Part shown: positions 9,269 to 18,595 of the stretch, piece by piece | How the letters are laid out: each line of letters starts with the position of its first letter | Position numbering within the stretch: the stretch's first letter is position 1 | NCBI RefSeq assembly: GCF_000745315.1 | Contig: NZ_JQNQ01000001.1 | Coordinates: 1,426,001 to 1,490,000, forward strand | Reading direction: 5' to 3' | DNA: 64,000 bases | DNA from: Salegentibacter sp. Hel_I_6 | Lineage (GTDB): Bacteria > Bacteroidota > Bacteroidia > Flavobacteriales > Flavobacteriaceae | Notes under the pieces: generated by a model | Seen by the model: only the letters and a program-made list of their open reading frames with translations | The model's database searches: none | Told to the model about the DNA's origin: nothing | Position numbers and translations under genes: made by a program

Positions 9269-11656
9269 CTATTTTTTTAATAATCTTATATCATAAATAC
9301 CTGCTGTTCTGGAACCTGTTTTAGCTTCAAAACGTATTGTAATTTTTTCCTCATTATTATATTCTAATTTTTTTGGCAGTTTATATTCTTTAGAAAAAAA
9401 CCGGTCACCTACTTCACCATTAAAATTTTCTTCAACCAGAACTTTATCATTTATATAAATACTGAATTCCCTATTTGCATCTTTTCCGTAATAAGTAATT
9501 TGAAGTTTTTTGGCATTATTCTCCCTGTCTTTTAAATCGTAACTAAACCATCCCTTAGCATCACGCCAATGCCGATCTTGATGGACCCCGGTATTAGAAT
9601 CTTTACTTTGAATAAAATGATCTGATTCCGGTTGTTGTTCACCGGGAACTACCCTGTCTATAGTATTTGCTTCCAGTGCACGCTCAACTATCTCCTTTTC
9701 CCTTAAGTCTTTTTGCTTTTTCCGGTAACTTTCTTTTGTTTCCAGGGGAAGATAAATGGCATATCTGGACTCGTGAATATTATAAAAAGGAATAAATTCA
9801 AGTCCTTTAAATTTTTCAGGATAAATGCCATTTGCTACTGAAAAACTTAAATTTTCACCTGGATTTTTTCTCGTTTTCTTCACCAGTTCATCCACGTTTT
9901 CAGATAAAAATACCGGCATTTGAGAGATTGGTATTTGAGTACCATCTGCAATATGACCACCCCGACTGTCATCGGCAAAAACTCCTTTTTGATCTTGCTC
10001 CCCGGTTTTTGTTCCCAAAACAATTGGTCCATACTTTAACGCAGCATAGTCTGAACCATCAGGAAGTTTTTCAGCAGTAATATGCATAGGTAATTCCACT
10101 CTTATTTTATCTCCGTTTTTCCAGGTTCGGTTGATTTTCACATAGGATCCCGGCTCCTGATTTACTGCAAAAGATTCTTCATTTATAAATATTTTAAACT
10201 GATCTTTTTTTACCCAGGAAGGATACCTGAGATTCAGGGTGAAATTTTTCTGTTCCTTAGTCTTAATGCTAAGATTCGTAGTTTCTTGTTTAGGGAAATC
10301 AGTTTGCTGCAGTATTTCTACATCTTCTTCTTTCCACTTTAAAGTTGAAGGAATAAAAAGATTTACATACAATTCATTTTCAGAATGGGTATAAATAAAT
10401 TGGTTATACTTCCCGTGATTTTCAATTCCGGAACCTACACAGCACCAAAAACTCGTTTCCGGCTGGGAATAAACCCGGTAATGTCCGGGACGCATAGGAG
10501 TAAAATAAACAAAACCTCCTTTTTCCGGATGCTGGGAAGAAAGGATATGATTATATATTGCCTCCTCATAATAATCTATATATTTTTCATCTGGATTAGT
10601 AAGAAATAATTTCTCACTTAACCTTAACATATTATAGGTGTTACAGGTTTCTGGCCCCTGCTCGCTGGATATCATTTCCGAAAAATCTGTAGTAGGATGA
10701 AAATGCTCCCTTACACTATTTCCTCCAATGGCTACCGAGCGTTTATTGACAACGTTATCCCAGAAATAAGTCGCCGCATCGTGAAAATCTCTATTGTTAT
10801 CTAAAGTAGCAATTGTTTCAAAACCAATTACTTTAGGAATTTGGGTATTAGCATGCATCCCATTTAGAATATCATTATTGGAAGCTAATGGTTTGAGCAG
10901 TTTTTGATGTGAAAATTTATAAGCCAATTCCAGGTATTTTTCTTCTCCCGTAATTTTTGCCACATCTGCAAAAACTTCGTTTAAACCACCGTGTTCGGAA
11001 ACCAATAATTCCTGAATTTGTTCTTCTGAAAGTCCGCTGGTGACCTTCAGCATCCAGTCAGAAAAACTGATCAACATATCTTTGGCCTTAGATTTTCCCG
11101 CAATTTGATAAGCATCCCGAAGTCCTGCGTAGGTTTTATGAATGTTATATAAAGGCACCCATTTTCCATTTAAGCTAAAACTTGCAGCATCAATTTTGCC
11201 TTTAGAAATTTCGCGCCATAATTCTTTACTGCCGGGAACGCCACCTATGTATCCGTTAGCATTCGCTTGCTGTGCCCTTTCTAATTCATTTAAACTATAG
11301 GTAAGCAATGAATCGGCTTTTTCACTATTTGCTGAAGCCTGCATCTGGGACAGGGCGGTAAGATAATGCCCCCCAATATGACCATCTAAACCTGAATTCT
11401 CCCAATTGGTATAACTTTCTGCCTTTGGGTCTAAGCCCGCCTCACGTAAAAAAGGTGCTAAAAGTTTATCGGGATTTAATTCTAAAATATACTCGAGATC
11501 GACCAGCATCGCGTTGCGAAAAGGACCTTCTTCTAGGCTGATATCCTGAAGCTTAAAAGTTTCTAATTTGGTTTGCTGGCCAAACATGAATGTGGAGACC
11601 AGACAAATTAATAAGCTAAAAAGACTTCTTTTAAAATCAGCCAAGGAAAATTTCAT
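9269..11656 (-). CDS. GH127 beta-L-arabinofuranosidase-like enzyme
   Basis: A 795-residue glycoside hydrolase of family GH127 (former DUF1680) with a signal peptide ending near Gly26. The unusual zinc-cysteine active site known from HypBA1 is complete: Glu336 and Cys338 in GPETCN, and Cys405-Cys406 in FWCCVGSG, where the first Cys of the pair would be the nucleophile. Glu317 in VREHF fits the acid/base. About 200 residues after the barrel form beta-rich C-terminal domains. It starts 6 bases after the GH51 gene. Characterized members remove beta-L-arabinofuranose, which is rare in ordinary arabinoxylan, so the true substrate is open. Confidence 0.9.
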   Translation of the reverse strand: MKFSLADFKRSLFSLLICLVSTFMFGQQTKLETFKLQDISLEEGPFRNAMLVDLEYILELNPDKLLAPFLREAGLDPKAESYTNWENSGLDGHIGGHYLTALSQMQASANSEKADSLLTYSLNELERAQQANANGYIGGVPGSKELWREISKGKIDAASFSLNGKWVPLYNIHKTYAGLRDAYQIAGKSKAKDMLISFSDWMLKVTSGLSEEQIQELLVSEHGGLNEVFADVAKITGEEKYLELAYKFSHQKLLKPLASNNDILNGMHANTQIPKVIGFETIATLDNNRDFHDAATYFWDNVVNKRSVAIGGNSVREHFHPTTDFSEMISSEQGPETCNTYNMLRLSEKLFLTNPDEKYIDYYEEAIYNHILSSQHPEKGGFVYFTPMRPGHYRVYSQPETSFWCCVGSGIENHGKYNQFIYTHSENELYVNLFIPSTLKWKEEDVEILQQTDFPKQETTNLSIKTKEQKNFTLNLRYPSWVKKDQFKIFINEESFAVNQEPGSYVKINRTWKNGDKIRVELPMHITAEKLPDGSDYAALKYGPIVLGTKTGEQDQKGVFADDSRGGHIADGTQIPISQMPVFLSENVDELVKKTRKNPGENLSFSVANGIYPEKFKGLEFIPFYNIHESRYAIYLPLETKESYRKKQKDLREKEIVERALEANTIDRVVPGEQQPESDHFIQSKDSNTGVHQDRHWRDAKGWFSYDLKDRENNAKKLQITYYGKDANREFSIYINDKVLVEENFNGEVGDRFFSKEYKLPKKLEYNNEEKITIRFEAKTGSRTAGIYDIRLLKK

Positions 11657-11662
11657 TTTAAA

Positions 11663-13201
11663 TTATTTAGATGATAATACTACTACAGAAAAAGGTGGGA
11701 GGCTAACCTCCAATTTGCCTTTTCTCAATTTAAAATCTTTAAATTCAGCAATATTTATTTTATCCGGATTATCAAAAGTATTATGATCTTGGATTTTCCC
11801 TGATTTCAGGATTTCAGCTTCAATATCATTAACATCTAAACCATCCAAATCTATTTCTACTTTGTGTTCAGCACCTGCATCAATATTTACTAATGAAATA
11901 TTAGTATTTCCTGTTTCATCTTTAGAAGCTGAAACAGAAATTGCAGGTAATGATTTTCCATTGTAGTTATATTCAGGAGAATCAAACTCAACGGGTAATA
12001 ACTGCGCATCGTGGTGTACGGTGTACATTTTAAATACGTGGTAGGTTGGAGTAAGAATCATTTTTTCACCTTCGGTAAGCGCCACTGCCTGTAAAACATT
12101 TACGGTTTGCGCCAAATTGGCCATTTTAACCCTATCACTATGATTATTAAAAATATTTAAGGTTGTCCCGGCAATCATAGCATCTCTCATGGTATTTTGT
12201 TGATATAAAAATCCGGGATTAGTACCTTCTTCTACATCGTACCAGCCGCCCCATTCATCTACCACAAGATCTATTTCATTTTTAGGGTCATGCTTTTCCA
12301 TCACTTCTATATGCCCTTTAACAAACTCATCCATTTTAAGCGCTTCTTCCATACTTTTAAAATAGATCTCCTCGTCATAGCCCGTAGCTGGACCTTTATT
12401 TTCCCAATCTATTACTGCATAATGGTGAAGACCAACCGCTTCAATTAAAGATTTTGGAACTTCTTTCATCAAAACGTCTGTCCAGTGATAATCGTCTCCG
12501 GAAGCTCCGGCGGCAATTCTGTAAAGATTGTCTTTATTTTCGCCGGCGGTCATAAATGTTGAATACTGCTTATATATGTTCGCATAATATTCAACGGTCA
12601 TATTACCACCACAACCCCACATTTCATTTCCAATACCCCAATATTTTACTTTCCAGGGTTCATCTCTTCCATTTTCTTTCCTCAGCTTAGCCATAGGACT
12701 TCCTTCTGGATGGTTTGTATACTGTACCCAGTCCATAAAATCCTGAACTGTTCCGCTTCCTACGTTGGCAGAAATAAAAGGCTCTGCTCCCAGTTCTTCA
12801 CACAGGTTTAAAAAATTATGGGTACCAAAGCTGTTGTCTTCGGTTACCCCTCCCCACCAGGAGTTTACCATAGTAGGTCTGTCTTCCTGGGGGCCAATTC
12901 CATCTTTCCATTGGTAAGTATCAGCAAAACAGCCACCAGGCCATCTTAAATTCGGTATTTTAATTTCTTTTAAAGCTTCAATAATATCAATTCTAACCCC
13001 ATCTTTATTTGGGATAGAACTGGTATCTCCAACATAGAAACCATCATAAATAGATCTCCCAAGATGTTCTGCAAAATGACCATAGATATGTTTACTTATT
13101 TTTGGTGCATCTGAAGAAGATTCTACTTTAATAGAAGTTTGTTGTGCATTCAGGTTGAAAATCAAACCTAACATAAGTGCAGTAATTATTTTTATCTTCA
13201 T
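11663..13201 (-). CDS. abfA: GH51 alpha-L-arabinofuranosidase
   Basis: Releases alpha-L-arabinofuranosyl residues from arabinoxylan or arabinan fragments. It has 512 residues with a signal peptide ending at about Ala19, so it is periplasmic. RWPGGCFAD marks the family. The acid/base is Glu193 (GIGNEMWG) and the nucleophile is Glu316 (VVDEWGGW). It is the first gene of the arabinose operon and divergent from the AraR-like regulator, with a promoter-like element upstream. Confidence 0.95.
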   Translation of the reverse strand: MKIKIITALMLGLIFNLNAQQTSIKVESSSDAPKISKHIYGHFAEHLGRSIYDGFYVGDTSSIPNKDGVRIDIIEALKEIKIPNLRWPGGCFADTYQWKDGIGPQEDRPTMVNSWWGGVTEDNSFGTHNFLNLCEELGAEPFISANVGSGTVQDFMDWVQYTNHPEGSPMAKLRKENGRDEPWKVKYWGIGNEMWGCGGNMTVEYYANIYKQYSTFMTAGENKDNLYRIAAGASGDDYHWTDVLMKEVPKSLIEAVGLHHYAVIDWENKGPATGYDEEIYFKSMEEALKMDEFVKGHIEVMEKHDPKNEIDLVVDEWGGWYDVEEGTNPGFLYQQNTMRDAMIAGTTLNIFNNHSDRVKMANLAQTVNVLQAVALTEGEKMILTPTYHVFKMYTVHHDAQLLPVEFDSPEYNYNGKSLPAISVSASKDETGNTNISLVNIDAGAEHKVEIDLDGLDVNDIEAEILKSGKIQDHNTFDNPDKINIAEFKDFKLRKGKLEVSLPPFSVVVLSSK

Positions 13202-13218
13202 AGTCTTTTGGTACTGAT

Positions 13219-13300
13219 TAATAAGTTATTATGTCTAATTAGCTTCTTAAGTGTTTTATCTACATTTCCAAATATAATTAAAACAAGTATTGAAATGCAA
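13219..13300 (-). promoter_or_regulatory. Arabinose operon promoter and leader
   Basis: On the minus strand TTG (13300-13298), a 21-base spacer and TATATTTG (13276-13269) match the Bacteroidota TTG / TAnnTTTG promoter, 67 bases upstream of the GH51 start. The leader then holds the symmetric TAATAAGTTATTA (13219-13231) and the palindrome CTAATTAG (13235-13242). These are candidate binding sites for the divergently encoded AraR-like protein. The promoter match is direct; the operator role is inferred. Confidence 0.5.
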
Positions 13301-13319
13301 TCTTTATTTAACAAATTTT

Positions 13320-13370
13320 TAATTTTGTAGCTTTAAGATTTTAATATAACCTTAGCATTCTAATATTAGA
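13320..13370 (+). promoter_or_regulatory. Regulator promoter-like element and 12-base palindrome
   Basis: TAATTTTG at 13320-13327 fits the -7 consensus TAnnTTTG on the plus strand, but no TTG lies at the usual spacing. A perfect 12-base palindrome, TCTAATATTAGA, is at 13359-13370, 20 bases before the start codon. The layout suggests autoregulation of the araR-like gene; this is inference. Confidence 0.4.
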
Positions 13371-13389
13371 TTTTAAATTTCGAAAATAA

Positions 13390-14079
13390 ATGGCTCCTAA
13401 ATATCAATTAGAAGATAAAGTACTTTTAGCAGTAGACTGTATAATATTCGGGTTTGATGAGGAAGACCTAAAAATTCTTCTCATTAAAAGGGACTTCGAA
13501 CCAGAAAAGGGTAAATGGTCTCTAATGGGCGGATTTTTAAAAAGAGAAGAGAATCTCAATAGGGCTGCTAATAGAATTCTTTTTACACTCACGGGTATAG
13601 AGCAAATATATATGGAACAGTTGTATGCTTTTAGTGAGGTAGATAGAGATCCAGCCGAAAGGACAATTTCTGTTGCTTACTATGCATTAATCAATATTAA
13701 TGAACACAATAAAGCTTTAAGTGAAAAATATTCAGCTAAATGGTATAGTATAACTGAATTGCCTGAATTAATTTTCGATCACCCTGAGATGATCTCTAAA
13801 GCCATAAGGCGGCTTAGACGTAGGATTTCTACAAAGCCTATTGGGTTTGAACTTCTTCCTGAAAAATTTACAATGCGACAACTTCAAAAACTATACGAAG
13901 CCATTTTAGGTGAAGAATTAGATAAAAGGAACTTTATTAATAAAATAAATGCTTTAGACATCCTAATTAAACTTAAAGAGAAAGACATGAAATCCTCACG
14001 AAAGGGCTCGTTCTTATATAAGTTTGACGCCAAAAATTATAACGAAAAGGTAGAAGAAGGATTTTCTTTTAAATTATAA
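13390..14079 (+). CDS. araR: Nudix-domain transcriptional regulator, AraR-like
   Basis: A 229-residue DNA-binding regulator made of a Nudix fold (about 1-145) and a C-terminal winged helix (about 150-229, containing GFELLPEKFTMRQLQ). The Nudix box GGFLKREENLNRAANRILF lacks the acidic catalytic residues of the REUXEE core, so it is probably a ligand sensor and not a hydrolase. The same architecture is known for the arabinose repressor AraR of Bacteroides thetaiotaomicron. It is divergent from the arabinose operon, which supports that role. A paralogue is encoded at 49821-50540. Confidence 0.85.
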   Translation: MAPKYQLEDKVLLAVDCIIFGFDEEDLKILLIKRDFEPEKGKWSLMGGFLKREENLNRAANRILFTLTGIEQIYMEQLYAFSEVDRDPAERTISVAYYALININEHNKALSEKYSAKWYSITELPELIFDHPEMISKAIRRLRRRISTKPIGFELLPEKFTMRQLQKLYEAILGEELDKRNFINKINALDILIKLKEKDMKSSRKGSFLYKFDAKNYNEKVEEGFSFKL

Positions 14080-14224
14080 AAATCCTTTTGAGAGTTGTTT
14101 TAGAACTTAAATGGTTTTCAACTGTAAAATTAAAACGATTGCTCCCAAAAGGACAGAATATTTAAGAAAGAACCTGATTTTATATTAAATACTTAATAGA
14201 TTGCTAAAGTAATAAATAAAATAT

Positions 14225-14255
14225 AACTTGTGGTCATAAAAACCATAAGTTTTTT
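14225..14255 (+). terminator. Terminator after the araR-like gene
   Basis: AACTTGTGGT (14225-14234) pairs with ACCATAAGTT (14242-14251), with one G-T pair and a 7-base loop, and a T run follows. It should end the regulator transcript before the two-component gene. Confidence 0.7.
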
Positions 14256-14327
14256 AGTCAATCTTTTTCTAAAAATTAAACTTCACTTATGGACAAAAAT
14301 TAGAATTAATCAGCCTTAAGATTTTTG

Positions 14328-17300
14328 ATGGATTGTATAGTTAAATTTGGTAGCAAAATAGCTTGCAGTAAGAAAACTGTGCTTCTAGTATTTTTATTAA
14401 TTCCACTTCTTTGCCAGGGCCAAATAGGTAAGTTATTCTCAACAGATACCGAACTCTCCAGTAGTTTAATAAACCAAATCTACCAGGATAACAAAGGTTA
14501 TATCTGGATTGCTACAGAGGATGGTTTAGACCGATATGATGGCGCAAAAGTCTCTATTTTTAAACAGGAAAAACAGGATTCTACTTCTATTCTAAATAAT
14601 TACGTAAAATCAATATTTCAGAATACAAAAGGCACATTGTATTTTGGTTTTTTTAATGGGCTACAATATTTTGACCATGCTACCGAAGAATTTCATCAGA
14701 TCCCACTTTTAATAGAAAATGATTTTATCTATCCCGCCCACGTTACCGGAATTATCGAAAGAAAAAACGGTGAAATATTAATAAGCTCTTCGGGCCAGGG
14801 TATTTTTAAATTAGAACAGGAAAACGGGAAAACAGTAGGGCGAAAACTATTAGAATTTCTTCCTAGCAGCTATTTTGAAAATATTTTTGAAGATAGCAAA
14901 CAAAATTTATGGGCTTTAAGCCAGGATAGCGGTTTATTTAAAGTCTCTCCCAGGGGTGAAATCACAGAATACTTTAATGATGAATATGACACTCAAATTT
15001 CCAGTATTTGTGAAGTGAAAAATGGGAAAATTTACGCAGGCAGCTTATCTAAAGGGCTTTTCAATTATAATAAGGATAAGGATGAATTCAATTTTATAGA
15101 AGAATCAAAAAACCTACCGGTAAAATCGCTTTTTGTAAATAAAAAAAATGAAGTGATGATTGGGACAGATGGGATGGGGCTTAAAATTTACGATCCTGTG
15201 GAAGAAAAAATGAGTTTGAGCGATTTTAGCATCTCGAATTTCGATTTTTCCAAAACTAAAGTCCACTCCATTATTGAAGATAATTCTGATAATCTTTGGC
15301 TGGGAATTTATCAAAAAGGGGTATTATTAGTTCCAGATAAGGTCAATAATTTCGATTACCTAGGTTATCAATCGGTTAAGAATAATATTATAGGGTCAAA
15401 CAGTATTGTTTCTATATTCAAAGACAATCAGGATATTTTATGGGTAGGAACAGATGGTGACGGCTTATATGGAATTTCAGAAGAGAAAACTCAAGAATTC
15501 CATCTTGGCACCAACAACATGCAGGGTTCTTCCAGTATTATGAGTATTTATGAAGATTCTGATAACGAATTGTGGATTGGTACTTACCTTCAAGGTTTAG
15601 CTAAGTTAGATCGAGAAAACAAGGAGTTAATTTATGTTGAAGACTTAAAAGATGAACAAAACAATCCGGTAGAAAAAATCTACAGCATTATTGAAGATAA
15701 AAAAAAGAAACTTTGGATAGGTTCCCTGGGATATGGGCTTTTTTCTTATAACCTTAAAGAAGAATCTTTTACCAATCATAACTTAATAAAAAATGAGAAT
15801 CAAGATGATCGTTTACACAATAAATGGATAAACTGTCTATTACTTTCTTCAGATAACAAATTATATATTGGTACCTACGACGGACTTTCCACGCTGTATT
15901 TAAACGATAACACATATTTAAACGAAAAAGGGCAAAACCATATTTTAACAAATAAGATTGTGTATAGCCTTTATGAGGACAAACAACAAAACCTGTGGAT
16001 AGGCACTTCTGAAGGTCTTTTGCTTAAGCCAAAGAATGACACCATTACGAAAAGATATACTACAGCAAACGGACTTCCAAGTGATGTAATTAGTGCTATT
16101 GAAGAAGATGCTAATAACAATTTATGGATTAGCACAAACCACGGAATTTCAAAATTTCAACCTAGTCCTGCAGAGTTTACAAACTACTATTTTAGGGATG
16201 GACTTCAGGGGAACGAATTTAACAAAAACGCTTCTTTTTCTGAAAATAAAGAACGCTTATATTTTGGGAGCACCAATGGAGTTACTTATTTCCAACCTTC
16301 AGAAATAACTTCTACTGGCAGTAAAATAGACCTTAGAATTACTGGTTTTTATCTACAGGACCAACCAGTTAAAAAAGGAATGAAATCTGGTTCCTACTCT
16401 ATTCTAAATAAAGCAATTATTGAGGCAGACACTATAGAACTTGCCCATAATGATAATGATTTTAGTATCGAATTTTCTTCTTTTGAATTTAAAAACCAAC
16501 AATGGATTAGCTATTCCTATTCCTTAAATTCAGAGAATTGGGTGAAATTAAGACCGGGAATGAATACAGTTACCTTTAATAACCTTGAACCGGGAACCTA
16601 CAATTTTAAAGTTAGAGCGAAAGATTACGGGGAATTTTCAAACACCAAAGGACTAAGTATTATAATTCATCAGCCCTGGTATTTTTCAACCTGGGCAAAG
16701 ATTTTTTATCTATTTATAATAGCTATTATTACCTATCTCATTACCCAACAAATCCTTCAACGTAGAAAGACAAAAAGGAAACTCCAGGAGCATTTGCAAT
16801 CTGAACAAATAAACGAGGCAAAACTTCAATTCCTTACCAATATATCCCACGATATTAAAACCCCCATTTCCTTAATTATAAATCCCTTAAATAAATTATT
16901 AAAAACAGATCAACAAGAAGAGCGGCAAAAACTTTATAAAGTGATGGAAAGAAATTCTGAAAGAATTCTTCATCTCATAGATCAATCACTAAATGCCAGG
17001 AAATTAGATAAAGGCCAGATAAAATTAAAATTCAGGGAAACTGAGATTATTGGGTTTGTAAAATCAATCGCCTCATTATTTGAAGATCAAACCGAAAGCC
17101 GTAAAATCAATTTCAATATTCATCACAAACTACCGGAAATCTATGCCTGGATAGATCCTAACCATTTTGATAAAATCATTCAAAATATAATTTCAAATGC
17201 CATAAAATTCACCCCTGAAGATGGGACTATAGATGTTTATATTGACCGTGAAGAAGGGAAAGACCAGTTTTATATCACAATAAAAGATAACGGAATTGGG

Positions 17301-18392
17301 ATTAATGAAAGTGAAACCAATGAGATCTTTAATAGGTTTTATCAGGTTTCCAATCAGGATACCCGCCAATTTCAAGGAACAGGAATTGGCCTTCACCTAA
17401 CCAGGGCCATTGCAGAACTTCACCACGGTACGGTAAAAGCTGAAAACAATAAAAATGAAAAAGGCTGCAAGTTTATAATTACTGCTCCCGTTGGGAAAGA
17501 TCATCTTAATGAAGAAGATGTTATTTTAGAACAAAACAATATAGCAAATACACCCAAAGTCAAAATCAAAGCAGTTGATACAAAAAATGAAGAAAATTCA
17601 GAATCATTGACCCATGACAAAAGCCGCCCAACAGTTTTGATCGTAGATGATGATAATGAAATTAGAAATTACATAGCAGAAGAATTTAAATCTCATTATA
17701 ATATTCTCAAAAGCATTAATGGAAAAAAAGCTTTTCCATTAGTACTAAAATATCTTCCAAACTTAATAATAAGCGACGTTAAAATGCCCGAAATGGATGG
17801 GATTACGTTTACCAGGAAAGTTAAGAAGAACATTAATATTAATCATATTCCCATAATTTTATTGACAGGAAAAACAGATAAAGAAACCAACCTGGAAGGC
17901 TTGGATATTGGAGCAGATGCCTACCTCAACAAACCATTTAATATAGATATCCTAAAGAAAACGGCTAAAAACCTAATAAGGACAAGAGAATTACTTAAAA
18001 ACACCTACTCCGGTAACCAGTTGCGCGAAGATAAAATTGAAAAACTTGAACTAAAATCGGGTGATGAAGCCTTACTGGAAAAGTTTATGGAAGTGGTTAA
18101 CAAGAATATAAACAACAACGATCTAAATGTAGAAATGATTGCCAGCGAATTGGGGATTAGCCGTGTTCACCTTTATCGTAAATTAAAACAATTAACCAAC
18201 CAATCGGCAGGGGAACTAATAACCAACATCAGGCTAAAACAGGCTGGCGACTTGTTAATCTCCAAAAAGATAAATGTTGCTGAAGTAGCTTATGCCGTTG
18301 GTTTTTCCAGCACCTCAAAATTCTCTACAAAATTCAAAGAATTATACGGACTTCCGCCAAGCAATTACCGAGAAAAAAATAAAGTTAATTAA
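14328..18392 (+). CDS. Hybrid two-component system sensor-regulator (HTCS)
   Basis: A one-protein signalling system of 1354 residues. The order is: signal/anchor segment (about 14-30), a periplasmic two-bladed propeller of Reg_prop repeats (many copies of GYIWIATEDGLDR-like units to about 660), a Y_Y_Y domain (about 700-780), one membrane helix (about 785-805), a HisKA domain with His841 in ISHDIKTP, an ATPase domain with DNGIGI and GTGIGLHL, a receiver with Asp1150 in IISDVKMPEMDG, and an AraC-type DNA-binding domain at about 1265-1354. HTCS proteins bind a xylan or arabinan oligosaccharide and activate the adjacent utilization locus. I place the start at the ATG at 14328, one codon after a TTG. 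Confidence 0.95.
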   Translation: MDCIVKFGSKIACSKKTVLLVFLLIPLLCQGQIGKLFSTDTELSSSLINQIYQDNKGYIWIATEDGLDRYDGAKVSIFKQEKQDSTSILNNYVKSIFQNTKGTLYFGFFNGLQYFDHATEEFHQIPLLIENDFIYPAHVTGIIERKNGEILISSSGQGIFKLEQENGKTVGRKLLEFLPSSYFENIFEDSKQNLWALSQDSGLFKVSPRGEITEYFNDEYDTQISSICEVKNGKIYAGSLSKGLFNYNKDKDEFNFIEESKNLPVKSLFVNKKNEVMIGTDGMGLKIYDPVEEKMSLSDFSISNFDFSKTKVHSIIEDNSDNLWLGIYQKGVLLVPDKVNNFDYLGYQSVKNNIIGSNSIVSIFKDNQDILWVGTDGDGLYGISEEKTQEFHLGTNNMQGSSSIMSIYEDSDNELWIGTYLQGLAKLDRENKELIYVEDLKDEQNNPVEKIYSIIEDKKKKLWIGSLGYGLFSYNLKEESFTNHNLIKNENQDDRLHNKWINCLLLSSDNKLYIGTYDGLSTLYLNDNTYLNEKGQNHILTNKIVYSLYEDKQQNLWIGTSEGLLLKPKNDTITKRYTTANGLPSDVISAIEEDANNNLWISTNHGISKFQPSPAEFTNYYFRDGLQGNEFNKNASFSENKERLYFGSTNGVTYFQPSEITSTGSKIDLRITGFYLQDQPVKKGMKSGSYSILNKAIIEADTIELAHNDNDFSIEFSSFEFKNQQWISYSYSLNSENWVKLRPGMNTVTFNNLEPGTYNFKVRAKDYGEFSNTKGLSIIIHQPWYFSTWAKIFYLFIIAIITYLITQQILQRRKTKRKLQEHLQSEQINEAKLQFLTNISHDIKTPISLIINPLNKLLKTDQQEERQKLYKVMERNSERILHLIDQSLNARKLDKGQIKLKFRETEIIGFVKSIASLFEDQTESRKINFNIHHKLPEIYAWIDPNHFDKIIQNIISNAIKFTPEDGTIDVYIDREEGKDQFYITIKDNGIGINESETNEIFNRFYQVSNQDTRQFQGTGIGLHLTRAIAELHHGTVKAENNKNEKGCKFIITAPVGKDHLNEEDVILEQNNIANTPKVKIKAVDTKNEENSESLTHDKSRPTVLIVDDDNEIRNYIAEEFKSHYNILKSINGKKAFPLVLKYLPNLIISDVKMPEMDGITFTRKVKKNININHIPIILLTGKTDKETNLEGLDIGADAYLNKPFNIDILKKTAKNLIRTRELLKNTYSGNQLREDKIEKLELKSGDEALLEKFMEVVNKNINNNDLNVEMIASELGISRVHLYRKLKQLTNQSAGELITNIRLKQAGDLLISKKINVAEVAYAVGFSSTSKFSTKFKELYGLPPSNYREKNKVN

Positions 18393-18490
18393 CCTGAAAT
18401 TATTCTGAATTAAGACAAATATGAATTCCTGCCTATCCAGCTTTCAGTCTCCAGACTATTTATAGAAATTCAGGAATTTACCTTATAAAA

Positions 18491-18521
18491 AAAGCGGAGA
18501 CCAGAAATTGATCTCCGCTTT
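18491..18521 (-). terminator. Terminator of the xylan locus
   Basis: AAAGCGGAGA (18491-18500) and TCTCCGCTTT (18512-18521) form a 10-base stem with an 11-base loop. On the minus strand it is followed by a T8 tract. It ends the long minus-strand transcript after the GH8 gene and faces the convergent HTCS gene. Confidence 0.8.
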
Positions 18522-18595
18522 CCAGACATAAACAAACACACATAAAATTAAATACGCCTAGAAACTTCAAAAGAAGTTAAAATCAACATTCTATT

